NCBI RefSeq assembly: GCF_000725425.1
Contig: NZ_CP006019.1
Coordinates: 1 to 64,000 of the forward strand
DNA from: Palaeococcus pacificus DY20341
GTDB taxonomy: Archaea > Methanobacteriota_B > Thermococci > Thermococcales > Thermococcaceae
Direction: 5' to 3'
DNA: 64,000 nt
Part shown: positions 54,162-63,673 of the stretch, piece after piece
Position numbering within the stretch: position 1 is the first letter of the stretch
How the letters are laid out: each line of letters starts with the position of its first letter
The notes under the pieces: model-generated
The model's input: only the letters and a program-made list of their open reading frames with translations
The model's database searches: none
What the model was told of the DNA's origin: nothing
Translations under genes and position numbers: made by a program

Positions 54162-55841
54162 TTATTTCCCCCTCATTCTCTCCTGGAGTTCATAGAGCTG
54201 TGCCACTTTCTCTATGGTATCGGCTTCCTCAGGGCTTTTGTCTTCTCTGAGGCTTACGTAGCGCGGGAATCTCAATGCAAAGCCGCTCTCATACTTCGGA
54301 CTCTTCTGAATCTCCTGATATGCTATCTCCACGACCACTTTAGGCTCTATCACAACTTCTTTGCCTTCTTCTTTTATTATGAGGGGCTTAAGCATTTTCG
54401 TGAACTCCAACAAGTCTTCGTCTGTGAAGCCACTCCCTACCTTGCCGACAGGGACGAAGTCTCCGCGCTCTGGGTCGTAGGCTCCAAGGAGATAGGATGC
54501 AAACACATGCGCCCTTCTTCCTTCGCCCCATTCTGCTCCGATAATTACTAAATCAAGGTTTTCCATCGTCGGTTTAATCTTAAGCCACTTCTTACCTCTG
54601 TTTCCTGGCTCATAAACTGAGTCAAGCCTTTTGGCCATTAAGCCCTCATGCCCCATCTTTAGAGCCTCATTATAGAAGCGCTCAGCTTCTTCGACATTTT
54701 GTGTTACGAGCTTTTGAGCAAGCTTTATGCTTTCGCTCTCCTCTACAATACTCTCAAGCCTTGTTCTACGCTCCTTTAGAGGCAAATCTATCAATCCTTC
54801 CCCATCAATGTAGAGGGCATCAAAGAGGTTCAGCTCGAGAGGAATCTTTTCAATCATCTCCTCTATATTATATTTGCGCCTGAAACGCCTTAAGACGAAT
54901 TGGAACGGTTTGGGTCTTCCTTCCTCACCTATAGCAACAAGCTCGCCTTCAATTATTGCCCTCTCGGCCTTTATGGCCTTTCTAACTCTCTCCACAACTT
55001 CGGGAATTGATTTGGTAACGTTCTCCAGTCTCCTTGAGTATATCACCACTTCATTGCCGTCTTTATGCACCTGCACCCTCGCCCCATCGTACTTTATCTC
55101 GAACTCGACTTTGCCGCCCATTTCGAGTAGAGCATCTTTCACGCTTGGTGCCTGCTGAGCCAGCATTGGTCGTATTGGCTTTCCAACTTGAATGTGCACT
55201 TTGGAGAGGCCTTCGTTTCCTTCAAGTTTTGCCACCTTAGCCACGTATCCAAAGTCGCTTGTGAGCATGAAAGCTCTCTCGACCAGCTCAACTTTAACTT
55301 TGAAGGCCTCGCTTATTGCATCTCTCAAAAGGCCTTCAGCAACTCCCGTTCTCATAGTCGCTAGAATAGTTCTCGCCAAATACTTTCCTTCTTCGGGAGA
55401 AGCGTCCATAAAGAGATTGGCTAAAAGCTTGAGCTTTCTATCTTGGCTTCTCTCTCCGCTCGTTTCCGCAACTTTAACGAGCGTTTTATAAACGCGCTCT
55501 ATGGTTAAGGGCTGAGCAAAGAAGCTTTTCTGCTTCTTTTTCTTCAGGGCTAGAGCAACACTCTCTCCTAAATCGCCCGTATCCTTAATTGATTCCTCAA
55601 TCTCTTTGGCATCAATGCCTGTAGCCATCGAAACTGCTTTAATTAAGAGCTTTTCACCGACTCCAAGCTCGCGTTCATCCCAGTCGGGAAAGACTTTTCC
55701 AAGAATCATATATGGGATTATCTCCAAGAGCTCGGGCTTTTCAACGCTCTTTAAAAACTCTGCTACAAACTTTGTCTTTAGTATCTTTGATGAGGTTTTT
55801 TCTAAGTTTCTATAAAGCTCAGCGAGTTCTTTATACTTCAT
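54162..55841 (-). CDS. lig: ATP-dependent DNA ligase
   Basis: The 559-residue replicative ligase seals nicks. The adenylation motif [10 protein letters not shown] (lysine near residue 250) and later [25 protein letters not shown] and KKWLKIKP define nucleotidyltransferase motifs. The N-terminal DNA-binding domain and C-terminal OB fold ([14 protein letters not shown]) complete the family layout. GGTGGGAGG selects ATG 55841 over the upstream start. It lies downstream of pantoate kinase. Confidence 0.96.
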   Translation of the reverse strand: MKYKELAELYRNLEKTSSKILKTKFVAEFLKSVEKPELLEIIPYMILGKVFPDWDERELGVGEKLLIKAVSMATGIDAKEIEESIKDTGDLGESVALALKKKKQKSFFAQPLTIERVYKTLVKVAETSGERSQDRKLKLLANLFMDASPEEGKYLARTILATMRTGVAEGLLRDAISEAFKVKVELVERAFMLTSDFGYVAKVAKLEGNEGLSKVHIQVGKPIRPMLAQQAPSVKDALLEMGGKVEFEIKYDGARVQVHKDGNEVVIYSRRLENVTKSIPEVVERVRKAIKAERAIIEGELVAIGEEGRPKPFQFVLRRFRRKYNIEEMIEKIPLELNLFDALYIDGEGLIDLPLKERRTRLESIVEESESIKLAQKLVTQNVEEAERFYNEALKMGHEGLMAKRLDSVYEPGNRGKKWLKIKPTMENLDLVIIGAEWGEGRRAHVFASYLLGAYDPERGDFVPVGKVGSGFTDEDLLEFTKMLKPLIIKEEGKEVVIEPKVVVEIAYQEIQKSPKYESGFALRFPRYVSLREDKSPEEADTIEKVAQLYELQERMRGK

Positions 55842-55882
55842 TCCTCCCACCTAAATAGAAAATTAGCGTTGGGAAATAAAAA

Positions 55883-56788
55883 TTATTCTCCTATCCACCG
55901 TTCCACCTTTGGCCTTCCCCTCCAAACATCACATATCTCGTACCTTTCAATCGAAAGATCCTTAAGAACCTCCTGCACGTTCGATATCTCCCCATCTTTC
56001 AAAAATGCAAACAAGCTCTTTCCTAGCATAACCATTGAACTTGGAAGCTTTAGCACTTTATCGAGTTCTTTGGCTATCTCCAAGAGCTCACCGCTTAAAA
56101 GCCCAGTATTTTCGGCAAAGCTCCTCGACAAGCGCATTAAATTCTCTACTTTTGGCTCTTTTAAAAGCTCTCTTAAGGCCTTTTGCCCTTCCACTTCTAT
56201 AATTTTCACTACATCGCTATCCAAAACATTCCTTGTTGATAAGCGCCCAAGAGGGACAGCTAAGATTTTGTAATCCTCAAAGAAGATATTGTCAACAACC
56301 CCAATACCCGGGGCTCCAGCTTTAACTCTTATCTCAATTCCCCCATGTACTTGAGCTATGACATCGCCAAGGCCTCCTTTGTTTAAAACCTCGTATTTGT
56401 GTGCTATTTGGCTTGCTTGGAGGAAAGTTTTGTTCTTAAAAACATAGGCTAGGGCTAAGGCTGTTCCTAACGCTCCCCCGGCACTATTCCCAAAGCCGTA
56501 TCCGTTAGGAAAATCGAAGTACTGCCAAATCTCCACTTCACCAATGTTTTCTTTTGGGATTATCTCATCTGCAACGGAATAGCTTATTTTAGCACTCTCC
56601 TTTCCCACGGGCTTGCCGTCGAATGCTACATGAATGTGCCTCTCTACTCCACCTTCCAAGTTTAGAAAAAGGTTCACGCCTTTATTCAAATTAACGCCTG
56701 CTCCTAAAGAACCGGCTAATAGAGGATTTTCATTAAACTTTGGAACGAAGAAAGCTGTTATGTGAGCTGGAATAAATGTTCTAATCAT
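55883..56788 (-). CDS. Pantoate kinase (archaeal CoA synthesis, GHMP family)
   Basis: The 301-residue GHMP kinase matches the archaeal pantoate kinase that phosphorylates pantoate to 4-phosphopantoate, in place of bacterial PanK/PanC. It shows the GHMP ATP motif GFGNSAGGALGTAL and an early LLAGSLGAGVNLNKG. GGAGGTGAG eight bases upstream selects ATG 56788. The partner phosphopantothenate synthetase is not in the window. Confidence 0.88.
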   Translation of the reverse strand: MIRTFIPAHITAFFVPKFNENPLLAGSLGAGVNLNKGVNLFLNLEGGVERHIHVAFDGKPVGKESAKISYSVADEIIPKENIGEVEIWQYFDFPNGYGFGNSAGGALGTALALAYVFKNKTFLQASQIAHKYEVLNKGGLGDVIAQVHGGIEIRVKAGAPGIGVVDNIFFEDYKILAVPLGRLSTRNVLDSDVVKIIEVEGQKALRELLKEPKVENLMRLSRSFAENTGLLSGELLEIAKELDKVLKLPSSMVMLGKSLFAFLKDGEISNVQEVLKDLSIERYEICDVWRGRPKVERWIGE

Positions 56789-56889
56789 CTGACTCACCTC
56801 CAAGAAAAGTTGGAGTTTGGGTTTTTAAAATTGGTGAAAATGGGGGAAAACAAAATAAAGGAAAAATTTGTGGTTCAACAGTACTTTTG

Positions 56890-58503
56890 TCACTCCTCAA
56901 CTACATAGGTGGGCACTTTTCCATGTGGAATGCCGTATTTCTTCCCGTACCACTCGCTTAGGAAGTACCAAGCGCCTACTAGGAGTACAATACCGAGTGG
57001 AAGGAGTACAACCCAGCTTTTAATGCCTATTGCGAAGAGGATGTAGAGTATCAAGCCGACTGAGGAAGCAGTTACTGCGTAGGGCACCTGCGTTGTGACG
57101 TGGTCTATGTGGTCGCTTCCAGAGAACATTGAACTCATAATTGTGGTATCGCTTATTGGTGAGCAGTGGTCTCCGAAGATACCTCCAGCAAAGACTGCAC
57201 CTATAGCTGCGAAGACCTCTGGACCGACCCTTCCGGTGACTCCATAGGCTAATGGGATAGCTATTGGCATCATGATTGAGAATGTACCCCATGAAGTTCC
57301 TGTTGTGAATGAGATGAACATTGCGATGAGGAATACGATTAGTGGAACAAGCCCTCCTGTAATTCCAGCACTCTTGGCTAAGTCAACTACGTATGGAGCG
57401 GTTCCAACAGCATCAGCGGCGCTCTTAATGCTCCATGCCAATACTAAGATTGTGTTGGCGATAATCATCTGCTTCATACCTTGAACTATGGCTGTTTCGG
57501 CTTCTTCAATTGTCATGTGTCTTGTTCCAACGACAAGGGCAAACGCTAAGACTACCATGGTGAATGAACCCCAGAGCAAAGCTGTGGCAGGATCAGAGTT
57601 TGAGAGGACTTCCATTATTCCATCTTTGAAGCTCCCTGCAGCGGCATATGTTTCTCCACCGCCACCCGTGTACCACATTCCATAGAGTGTAATGAACACG
57701 AGGGCTAGGATTGGCCATATGAAGAAGTGGACGGTTCCTCCTTCCTTTGGAGCTCCCAAGTCAATCTCTGTGGTCATCATTGGCTTAGCACCGTCGCGGA
57801 GGACTTTTCCTTCTGTTCTCGTTCTGTACTCGGCGTGGAGCATGGCTCCATAGTGCCTTTGGGTGTAAGCGATAATAAACACGAGAATTATCGCGAGTAT
57901 TGAGTAGAACCTGTAGGGGACGCTTGACATCCATGCAGCATACGCACCATAGTTAACGCCCAAGTCTTTGAATGAATCACCAATAAGGCCAATCTCATAG
58001 CCTATCCACGTTGAGACTAAGGCCAAACCTGCTACTGGAGCGGCTGTGGAGTCGTCTATGTAAGCGAGCATTTCTCTTGAAACTCTTGTTCTGTCTGTTA
58101 TGGGCCTCATTGTGTTACCAACGATGATTGTGTTTGTGTAGTCATCGAAGAACACCAAAACACCCAAGAGCCAGCCCATGAGTGAAGCGGCCCTGCTGGT
58201 TTTTACCCTCTTTGTTAGAGCTTTACCAATTGCCATTGCACCGCCGGACTTGTAGATAAGTCCAACACCAGCTCCAATGAGGAAGTCAAATAATAAAATT
58301 CTCGCGTTCCAGTCGTCGGTGGCATTAGCCACAATCCACTCCAAGCTCTGAGTGGTTCCGCCTAATGGGTTCCATCCTGAAGCCATTACTCCTCCAATCC
58401 AAACACCTGCAAATAGCGCTAGTATAACCCTCTTTGTCCAGATAGCTAATATAATGGCTACCAATGGCGGCAGCAACGAGAGCACACCAAAATCACCCAT
58501 CAT
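56890..58503 (-). CDS. NhaC-family Na+/H+ antiporter
   Basis: The 537-residue membrane protein has about twelve helices. Family marks are FFDDYTNTIIVGNTMRPITD, STAAPVAGLALVSTWIGYE, FTTGTSWGTFSIMMPIAIPL and GDHCSPISDTTIMSS. It exchanges Na+ and H+ (or acidic metabolites) and could support the sodium-based energetics of Thermococcus. GGAGGTG precedes ATG 58503. A TTTATATAAAT TATA-like box lies near 58556-58567. Confidence 0.9.
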   Translation of the reverse strand: MMGDFGVLSLLPPLVAIILAIWTKRVILALFAGVWIGGVMASGWNPLGGTTQSLEWIVANATDDWNARILLFDFLIGAGVGLIYKSGGAMAIGKALTKRVKTSRAASLMGWLLGVLVFFDDYTNTIIVGNTMRPITDRTRVSREMLAYIDDSTAAPVAGLALVSTWIGYEIGLIGDSFKDLGVNYGAYAAWMSSVPYRFYSILAIILVFIIAYTQRHYGAMLHAEYRTRTEGKVLRDGAKPMMTTEIDLGAPKEGGTVHFFIWPILALVFITLYGMWYTGGGGETYAAAGSFKDGIMEVLSNSDPATALLWGSFTMVVLAFALVVGTRHMTIEEAETAIVQGMKQMIIANTILVLAWSIKSAADAVGTAPYVVDLAKSAGITGGLVPLIVFLIAMFISFTTGTSWGTFSIMMPIAIPLAYGVTGRVGPEVFAAIGAVFAGGIFGDHCSPISDTTIMSSMFSGSDHIDHVTTQVPYAVTASSVGLILYILFAIGIKSWVVLLPLGIVLLVGAWYFLSEWYGKKYGIPHGKVPTYVVEE

Positions 58504-58853
58504 TTAACACCTCCAACTTTTTGGGAATGAATTTTGCAAATCGCATTTCTTCGGTATTTATATAAATCTTTCGGAGATTTTCTTGTTATGCTGACAATTT
58601 TTGAAGATTATTCTACAAACATGGCAATATACCGAATATCGCTACTGTATTGTAGTTGGTGTTTTTGAACGTATTTGCTATTTATAGTACTATCAAGTCC
58701 ATTAATGCGCTTTTATTTCATAAAAACCTTTCCCAAAAAAGCTTATGTTTTCAAGCCTAAAATCCTAGAAAAAGGTAGTGGAATAGAGATTAAACACAAA
58801 AAAGTATTCGGATGATGAATGCATATTCAATAAATATTTTAAGTGGGAAAATG
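58504..58853. other. Intergene upstream of the NhaC gene
   Basis: No gene is seen. The nhaC promoter TATA lies near 58556-58567 on the minus strand, and TTCGGTAT (58550-58557) has an exact reverse complement ATACCGAA at 58629-58636, which could be a regulator site. The rest is AT-rich; the UDG gene ends here. Confidence 0.4.
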
Positions 58854-59441
58854 TTACACAACGTTATTTATAATCTCCTTCATTTTCTGAAAATCTTTTT
58901 TGAGCTCTTCTTTTAGCACCGGTCGGTACAATGCTACCGCTGGATGGTACATTGGCATTATGACAATCTTGCCAAAGAGAGTTCTAGCTTCAAATGTTTT
59001 TCCGTGTATCTTGCTTATAGGCTCTGGAGTAAATCCAAATTTCTTTAGGATGTAGCTCATTGAGTGTCTTCCCAAAGGCACTATAACTTTGGGTCTTATA
59101 ATGTCTACTTGAATGTCCAAGTAAGGAGAGCAGGCTTTAATTTCATCATCAGTTGGATCTCTGTTGTTTGGGGGCCTACACTTAACTATGTTCGTTATAT
59201 ATACCTCATCTCTTCTTAAGCCAATGCTCTCTAAAAGTTCGTCCAGCACTTTTCCTGCTCTTCCAACGAAAGGCAGGCCCTTTTGATCTTCCCAGTAACC
59301 TGGAGCTTCTCCAACAAACATCACTTTGGTTTTGTAGCTCCCCGCTCCTGGAACTGCATTCGTTCTAAGTTCACCAAGAGGGCACTTTTTGCATGTCCTT
59401 ATTTTTTCTTCAAGCTTTCTTAGTTGTTCTTCCTTTGCCAC
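58854..59441 (-). CDS. Uracil-DNA glycosylase, family 4 (Fe-S)
   Basis: The 195-residue enzyme removes uracil from DNA, needed at high temperature. Cysteines CKKC near 17-20 and C...C in KCRPPNNRDPTDDEIKAC bind a [4Fe-4S] cluster. The catalytic motif GEAPGYWEDQKGLPFVG and the later MYHPAVAL are family-4 features. The start is GTG 59441, with GGAGAG upstream. It overlaps the upstream gene by 32 bases, so the two are linked. Confidence 0.93.
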   Translation of the reverse strand: MAKEEQLRKLEEKIRTCKKCPLGELRTNAVPGAGSYKTKVMFVGEAPGYWEDQKGLPFVGRAGKVLDELLESIGLRRDEVYITNIVKCRPPNNRDPTDDEIKACSPYLDIQVDIIRPKVIVPLGRHSMSYILKKFGFTPEPISKIHGKTFEARTLFGKIVIMPMYHPAVALYRPVLKEELKKDFQKMKEIINNVV

Positions 59442-59799
59442 GACTCACACTCTCCAAAGTTTGCTGTGCTAAATATGCGGTTAGGAGTTCTTTCCAAGCT
59501 GTGTAATATCCTCTCTCATAGTCATCTCTAAACTCATGAGAGACTATATTCTCAAAGTTTTTTAAAAGCTCCTTAGCTTTCTCTCTGTCGAACTCATTTA
59601 TGAGCTTGAATATCAATGCATCGCTCTCATTGTCTTTTAGAGCACTTACAAAGCCTTCTATTGCTCTACTGTATCCCTTTCCCCATTCATCTTCTCCAAC
59701 AATTTTTTCAAGCTTTTCTAAGTGTGTTTTGGCTCTGCTGAAGTCTCTTCTGAGAAGAGAGCGCACAAACATTTCCATCCTCATTTCCCGCGCTGGCAT
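59410..59799 (-). CDS. Unrecognised helical protein upstream of UDG
   Basis: The 129-residue protein is all helical and charged (RRDFSRAKTHLEKLEKIVGEDEWGK, KELLKNFENIVSHEFRDDYE). No domain is recognised. AGGGGTG precedes ATG 59799. Its last 32 bases overlap the UDG start, which suggests translational coupling. Its tail SRGKGRTTKKA is basic. A role in repair is suggested only by context. Confidence 0.7.
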   Translation of the reverse strand: MPAREMRMEMFVRSLLRRDFSRAKTHLEKLEKIVGEDEWGKGYSRAIEGFVSALKDNESDALIFKLINEFDREKAKELLKNFENIVSHEFRDDYERGYYTAWKELLTAYLAQQTLESVSRGKGRTTKKA

Positions 59800-59995
59800 C
59801 TTTTCACCCCTTTTACATACTTCCTCAGGGTATTTAACTTGTTCGGGAATAGTCCTAAGACTGCAACAAGTTGCATCATGATGATCACAATCAGGACTGA
59901 GATATAATTGGGTCATATCTATGAAGTTAAATCTGCATATTTACGCAAAACTTTTTATACCTTCTACTTGTAATAATCTACCAGAGGTGATAAGT

Positions 59996-61747
59996 ATGGA
60001 GGAGAGTGTGGGTGAGACACCAAGCGGCGAGAAGGAATTCGCCAAATCAACTAAGCGTATTCGTGAACTTATAGAATATCCTGAAATAACTGAAGAAGAA
60101 TTTAAAGAACTTCTCAAAAATGCTCCTTTTGGTTATGGGAAAGGATTACCTTACAAGACATATTCAATTTGCCCAGAAACGAGGAGCATAGTTCAAGCTC
60201 TTGTCTGGGAAAATGATGGTAAAGTTTGGATAACTAAAAAGTGTCCTGAAGGAATGCTCACCGATGTTTATTATGAAGATGTTGAGATGTTTGAGCGCTT
60301 TATGAAGTGGAGCTATGACTTCAAGCTCACCACGTTTAACGTTGAGAATACTGGTGTTAACTGTCCTCTCGATTGTGGTTTGTGCTCAAGACATCGCTCA
60401 CATACAAACCTTTTGAACATAGTTTTGACAAATAGATGTAACTTATCGTGCTGGTATTGTTTCTTCTACGCCAAAGAAGGTCAACCAATCTACGAACCAA
60501 CTTTAGAGCAGATTAGAATGATGCTCCGCAACGCCAAGAAGGAGCAGCCCGTGGGGGCCAATGCGGTGCAGTTCACGGGTGGAGAGCCAACAATAAGGGA
60601 TGATCTCATTGAAATAATTAAAATTGCCAGAGAGGAGGGGTATGATCACATCCAACTAAACACGGATGGTATTAGACTTGCATTTGAGCCGGAACTCGTC
60701 AAGAGAATCAGAAAAGCTGGAGTAAACACCCTCTACCTAAGCTACGATGGGATGACTCCACAGACTAATTGGAAGAACCACTGGGAGATTCCTCTAATTT
60801 TGGAGAACGTTAGGAGAGCAGACGGCCCAGGAGTAGTTCTCGTGCCCACAACTATTAGGAACGTAAACGACCATGAGCTTGGGGCAATTATAAACTTTGG
60901 ACTAAACCACCTTGATGTAATTAGGGGAGTCAACTTCCAGCCCATCTCAATGGTGGGGAGGGTTCCAAAGAAGGAGAGGCAGATGTTTAGAATAACAATC
61001 CCCGGAGCAATAGCAAAAATTGAGGAGCAAACCAATGGAGCGATAGCTAAAGAAGATTGGTATCCGATACCTATAGCCGGACACATAGCGAAATTCTTTG
61101 AGGAGTTCACCGATAGAAAATATTACATGACCTCTCACTTTGGCTGTGGTGCTGCAACCTACGTTTTCCTTGATGAGGATAGAGTAATCCCAATCTCAAG
61201 ATTCCTCGACGTTGAAGGCTTCGTTGAATTCCTTGAAGAAAAGGCGGAGGAGCTCAACAAGTGGAAGCACCTGCCGAAACTTGAGAAGCTTAAGGTTGGA
61301 GCAGAGATATTCCTTAAGTTCAAGAGCTTCTACGATGAGGAATACGCTCCAAAGAGCTTTGACGTGCTCAAAATAATGAAGAACGCCTTTGCTAAGGGAA
61401 CCTACGATGCATTGGGAGAATTCCATTATAAAACGCTTTTCCTTGGAATGATGCACTTCCAGGATGAGTACAACTATGATGTGCAGAGGGTAGAAAGGTG
61501 CGTAATCCACTACGCAATGCCAGATGGAAGAATCGTTCCGTTCTGTGCCTTTAATGTTATTCCAGAGCTTTATAGGGATAAGGCACAGGCCCAGTTCAGC
61601 TACTCATGGGATGAGTGGCTTAAGCTGCACCCCAATTGGGAATACAAGAAAGACAAGTACATTAGAACCAAGGAGTTCATAGAGGAGATGAAGGGAAGTG
61701 AGCTCTACAGGAAGACGTATCTTGAGCTCAAGAACTACTTCGAGTGA
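59996..61747 (+). CDS. tes: Radical SAM enzyme, probable tetraether synthase Tes
   Basis: The 583-residue enzyme has the radical SAM motif RCNLSCWYC (CxxxCxxC), an earlier cluster CPLDCGLC and HRSHTNLLNIVLTNR, an FTGGEPTIRDDL motif, and further Cys late (CVIHY, FCAFNV). This architecture fits the Tes/MJ0619 group that joins two archaeols into tetraethers. I recall that a T. kodakarensis member of this group near pantoate kinase and ligase is needed for tetraethers; the same neighbourhood is seen here. GAGGTGATAAG selects ATG 59996. The function is inferred from family and context; related pterin methylases are the alternative. Confidence 0.78.
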   Translation: MEESVGETPSGEKEFAKSTKRIRELIEYPEITEEEFKELLKNAPFGYGKGLPYKTYSICPETRSIVQALVWENDGKVWITKKCPEGMLTDVYYEDVEMFERFMKWSYDFKLTTFNVENTGVNCPLDCGLCSRHRSHTNLLNIVLTNRCNLSCWYCFFYAKEGQPIYEPTLEQIRMMLRNAKKEQPVGANAVQFTGGEPTIRDDLIEIIKIAREEGYDHIQLNTDGIRLAFEPELVKRIRKAGVNTLYLSYDGMTPQTNWKNHWEIPLILENVRRADGPGVVLVPTTIRNVNDHELGAIINFGLNHLDVIRGVNFQPISMVGRVPKKERQMFRITIPGAIAKIEEQTNGAIAKEDWYPIPIAGHIAKFFEEFTDRKYYMTSHFGCGAATYVFLDEDRVIPISRFLDVEGFVEFLEEKAEELNKWKHLPKLEKLKVGAEIFLKFKSFYDEEYAPKSFDVLKIMKNAFAKGTYDALGEFHYKTLFLGMMHFQDEYNYDVQRVERCVIHYAMPDGRIVPFCAFNVIPELYRDKAQAQFSYSWDEWLKLHPNWEYKKDKYIRTKEFIEEMKGSELYRKTYLELKNYFE

Positions 61748-61757
61748 GGTGAGAGAA

Positions 61758-62036
61758 ATGAAAGAGTTAGTTAAAATAGAACTCAATCTTAATAGTATCC
61801 CTCCAGAGAAGGCGCAAACTCTGCAGTATGAGCTCTCAAAGAACCTCGCCACATACAGGGTGTCCATAAACCCATATGCCAAAAGCGCTGTTATAGTATT
61901 TGATGAGAAAAAACTCTCAAAGGAGGAGCTTTTAAAGCTCTTCGAGCCTTATGGAGCGAATATGATAGGTATGGAGCGCTTAACTCTTGAAGAGCTCATA
62001 GAAAACAGCATGAGCTGGAAGAACGTGAATCCCTGA
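61758..62036 (+). CDS. Small HMA-like/ferredoxin-fold protein paired with tes
   Basis: The 92-residue protein has a beta-alpha-beta pattern like heavy-metal-associated domains (VKIELNLNSIPPEKAQTLQY, VSINPYAKSAVIVFDEKK, GANMIGMERL) but lacks the metal-binding CxxC. GAGGTGAG precedes ATG 61758, ten bases after the tes stop, so it is probably co-translated. It may assist or regulate the radical SAM enzyme; that is inference. Confidence 0.72.
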   Translation: MKELVKIELNLNSIPPEKAQTLQYELSKNLATYRVSINPYAKSAVIVFDEKKLSKEELLKLFEPYGANMIGMERLTLEELIENSMSWKNVNP

Positions 62037-62077
62037 TAGGATAACCTTTTATAACTTTCTTTTTCTAAACTTCTTCC

Positions 62078-62419
62078 ATGTACAAGGGACTGGCTATAAT
62101 CTTTGGATTTCTCTTCATGGGTGAGGCGATAGCGGAAATCTTTGAGCTTTCAGTGCCAGGCAACGTCATAGGCATGATGCTCCTCACTTTAGCACTTTTA
62201 ACCAATATCGTTAAGCTTGAGGATGTGGAGAGGGAAGCGGAGTTCTTTGTTAGAAATATGAGTGTAATGTTCATTCCTCCAGGCGTGGGCATTGTTTTGT
62301 ATTGGGGCCTAATTAAGAGCCAAGCAATTCCGATTTTTGGAGCTTTGATAGTCAGCTTCCTCTTGACTCTGCTCTTAACGGCCAAATTCGTTGAACTTCT
62401 ACGGGGGGAGAAAAAATGA
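62078..62419 (+). CDS. lrgA: LrgA/CidA-family membrane protein
   Basis: The 113-residue protein has four membrane helices and the LrgA motif FELSVPGNVIGMMLLT, with FVRNMSVMFIPPGVGI. Bacterial LrgA/CidA are holin-like and have been tied to pyruvate or glycolate transport with LrgB. The stop overlaps the LrgB start as ATGA. The substrate in Archaea is unknown. Confidence 0.88.
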   Translation: MYKGLAIIFGFLFMGEAIAEIFELSVPGNVIGMMLLTLALLTNIVKLEDVEREAEFFVRNMSVMFIPPGVGIVLYWGLIKSQAIPIFGALIVSFLLTLLLTAKFVELLRGEKK

Positions 62420-63090
62420 ACAGCTTTGGCATCTTTTTAACGCTGGCTGTGTTTTACCTTTTTTCAAAGTTCTACGAGAAGAGAAAAGTTTTTTACCTAA
62501 ATCCGGTTCTCCTGTCGATAATTGTGATATCACTCATCTTGAAGGGTTTTAAAATAAGCTACGACTCTTATATGGAGAGTGCTCGCTTTATAAGCTTCCT
62601 ACTCGGCCCAGCTGTTGTTAGTCTGGCTGTTCCCCTCTACAAGCAGCGGCATATCGTGAAAACATATGCAAAAGAAATCTCTGTTGGAGTCGTCTTTGGA
62701 GGACTTTTGGCTATAGCAAGCGCATTTTATATCGCCAAATGGCTTGGTGCAAATTTGGACGTTCTCTTGAGCATAGCTCCCAAGAGCATCACAACAGCGA
62801 TAGCGATAGGAGTTAGTGAGAAAATAGGTGGTATTCCGGCTTTAACTGCGGTTTTGGTTATTTTGACGGGAATCCTGGGCAACGCTGTGGGAGTTGAGCT
62901 CTTAAATCTTGCAAGAATTAAAGATAGGGTCGCGAGGGGATTAGCCATGGGAATCACGTCCCATGGTCTTGGCACCGCGCGCATAATACTCGATGATGAG
63001 CTTAGCGGTGCTGTTAGCGGTCTTGGAATGGCTTTAAATGGTATCTTCACATCTCTCGTGCTTCCCTATTTAATCGAACTCCTCAAGTAG
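62416..63090 (+). CDS. lrgB: LrgB-family membrane protein
   Basis: The 224-residue protein has about six membrane helices and the LrgB signature: FLLGPAVVSLAVPLYKQ, LSIAPKSITTAIAIGVSEKIGG, GITSHGLGTARI. It pairs with LrgA in a membrane transport or murein-hydrolase-exporter system in bacteria; Archaea have no murein, so small-acid transport is more likely. GGGGGGA precedes ATG 62416. It overlaps the convergent Tfx gene by 21 bases. Confidence 0.9.
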   Translation: MNSFGIFLTLAVFYLFSKFYEKRKVFYLNPVLLSIIVISLILKGFKISYDSYMESARFISFLLGPAVVSLAVPLYKQRHIVKTYAKEISVGVVFGGLLAIASAFYIAKWLGANLDVLLSIAPKSITTAIAIGVSEKIGGIPALTAVLVILTGILGNAVGVELLNLARIKDRVARGLAMGITSHGLGTARIILDDELSGAVSGLGMALNGIFTSLVLPYLIELLK

Positions 63091-63489
63091 CCACTCACTC
63101 ACCTTGAGCTTGTCTTGGTTGTCGAGGAAAAGTGTGAAATCTCTCTTTGCTATTCTATCATCTATGGGGGCGTGCTCGACCAGAAAAGCTATTATCTCTG
63201 CAGTGCTGTAGGGCACGTGGACTTTCATATCATCGGCTTTTTTGAAGAGCTTTTGAGGGATGTCAAATATGTCCTCGCCCTTCTTTATGTCAACGCTTAT
63301 TTTGGAGTTTATCTGCTCCCAAAGGAGAAGCGTATTTTTGGCTTTTTCAATTTTTTCGAGGGCTCTGTGTTCTAATATGCTTACATTTGCCCTAGTAGTG
63401 CCTAAGAGCTCGGCTATCTCACTCTGCTTCAACCCTTTTGCCCTCAAGCGCAAAATTCTAATCTGCTGTTCAGTTAAGAAGCTCTTCAT
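63070..63489 (-). CDS. Tfx-family transcription regulator
   Basis: The 139-residue protein opens with the Tfx helix-turn-helix (FLTEQQIRILRLRAKGLKQ, SEIAELLGTTRANVSILEHRALEKIEKA). The methanogen Tfx regulates a formylmethanofuran dehydrogenase operon; here the target is unknown. AGGTG upstream selects ATG 63489 over ATG 63504. It is convergent with lrgB and divergent from trpS. Confidence 0.85.
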   Translation of the reverse strand: MKSFLTEQQIRILRLRAKGLKQSEIAELLGTTRANVSILEHRALEKIEKAKNTLLLWEQINSKISVDIKKGEDIFDIPQKLFKKADDMKVHVPYSTAEIIAFLVEHAPIDDRIAKRDFTLFLDNQDKLKVSEWLLEEFD

Positions 63490-63504
63490 AGCAAACACCT
63501 GCAT

Positions 63505-63673
63505 TTAAACATCTTAATTTAACATTGATGTGACTATTAAAAACTTTTTCGATAGAAAACTTTAAATGTTCTTTCCCCCATCCTAAACCCATGTGCGGTG
63601 ATTGTTTTTGGCTCTGGTAAATTGAATGCTGTTCTCTTTTGGTTAGTGTTTATTGGCTTTGGAGGTGTTTTGA
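63505..63673. promoter_or_regulatory. trpS promoter and leader region
   Basis: CTTTAAAT near 63560-63567 is a TATA box that predicts a start site near 63590. The 80-odd base leader that follows contains a 9-codon ORF with two Trp codons (63591-63620) and a short second ORF (63626-63646) before the GGAGGTG of trpS at 63661-63667. No T-run terminator is obvious. Confidence 0.55.
63591..63620 (+). CDS. Putative Trp-containing leader peptide upstream of trpS
   Basis: ATG TGC GGT GAT ... TGG CTC TGG TAA encodes MCGDCFWLW. It starts at about the expected transcription start (TATA at about 63563), so it would be leaderless. Two of nine codons are Trp, immediately before tryptophanyl-tRNA synthetase. 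Translation and regulatory role are inferred; chance remains possible. Confidence 0.35.
   Translation: MCGDCFWLW

Noticed and set aside
63626-63646. Second mini-ORF (MLFSFG) before trpS
   Set aside because: No Trp codon, no ribosome site, and too short to judge; not listed as a feature.
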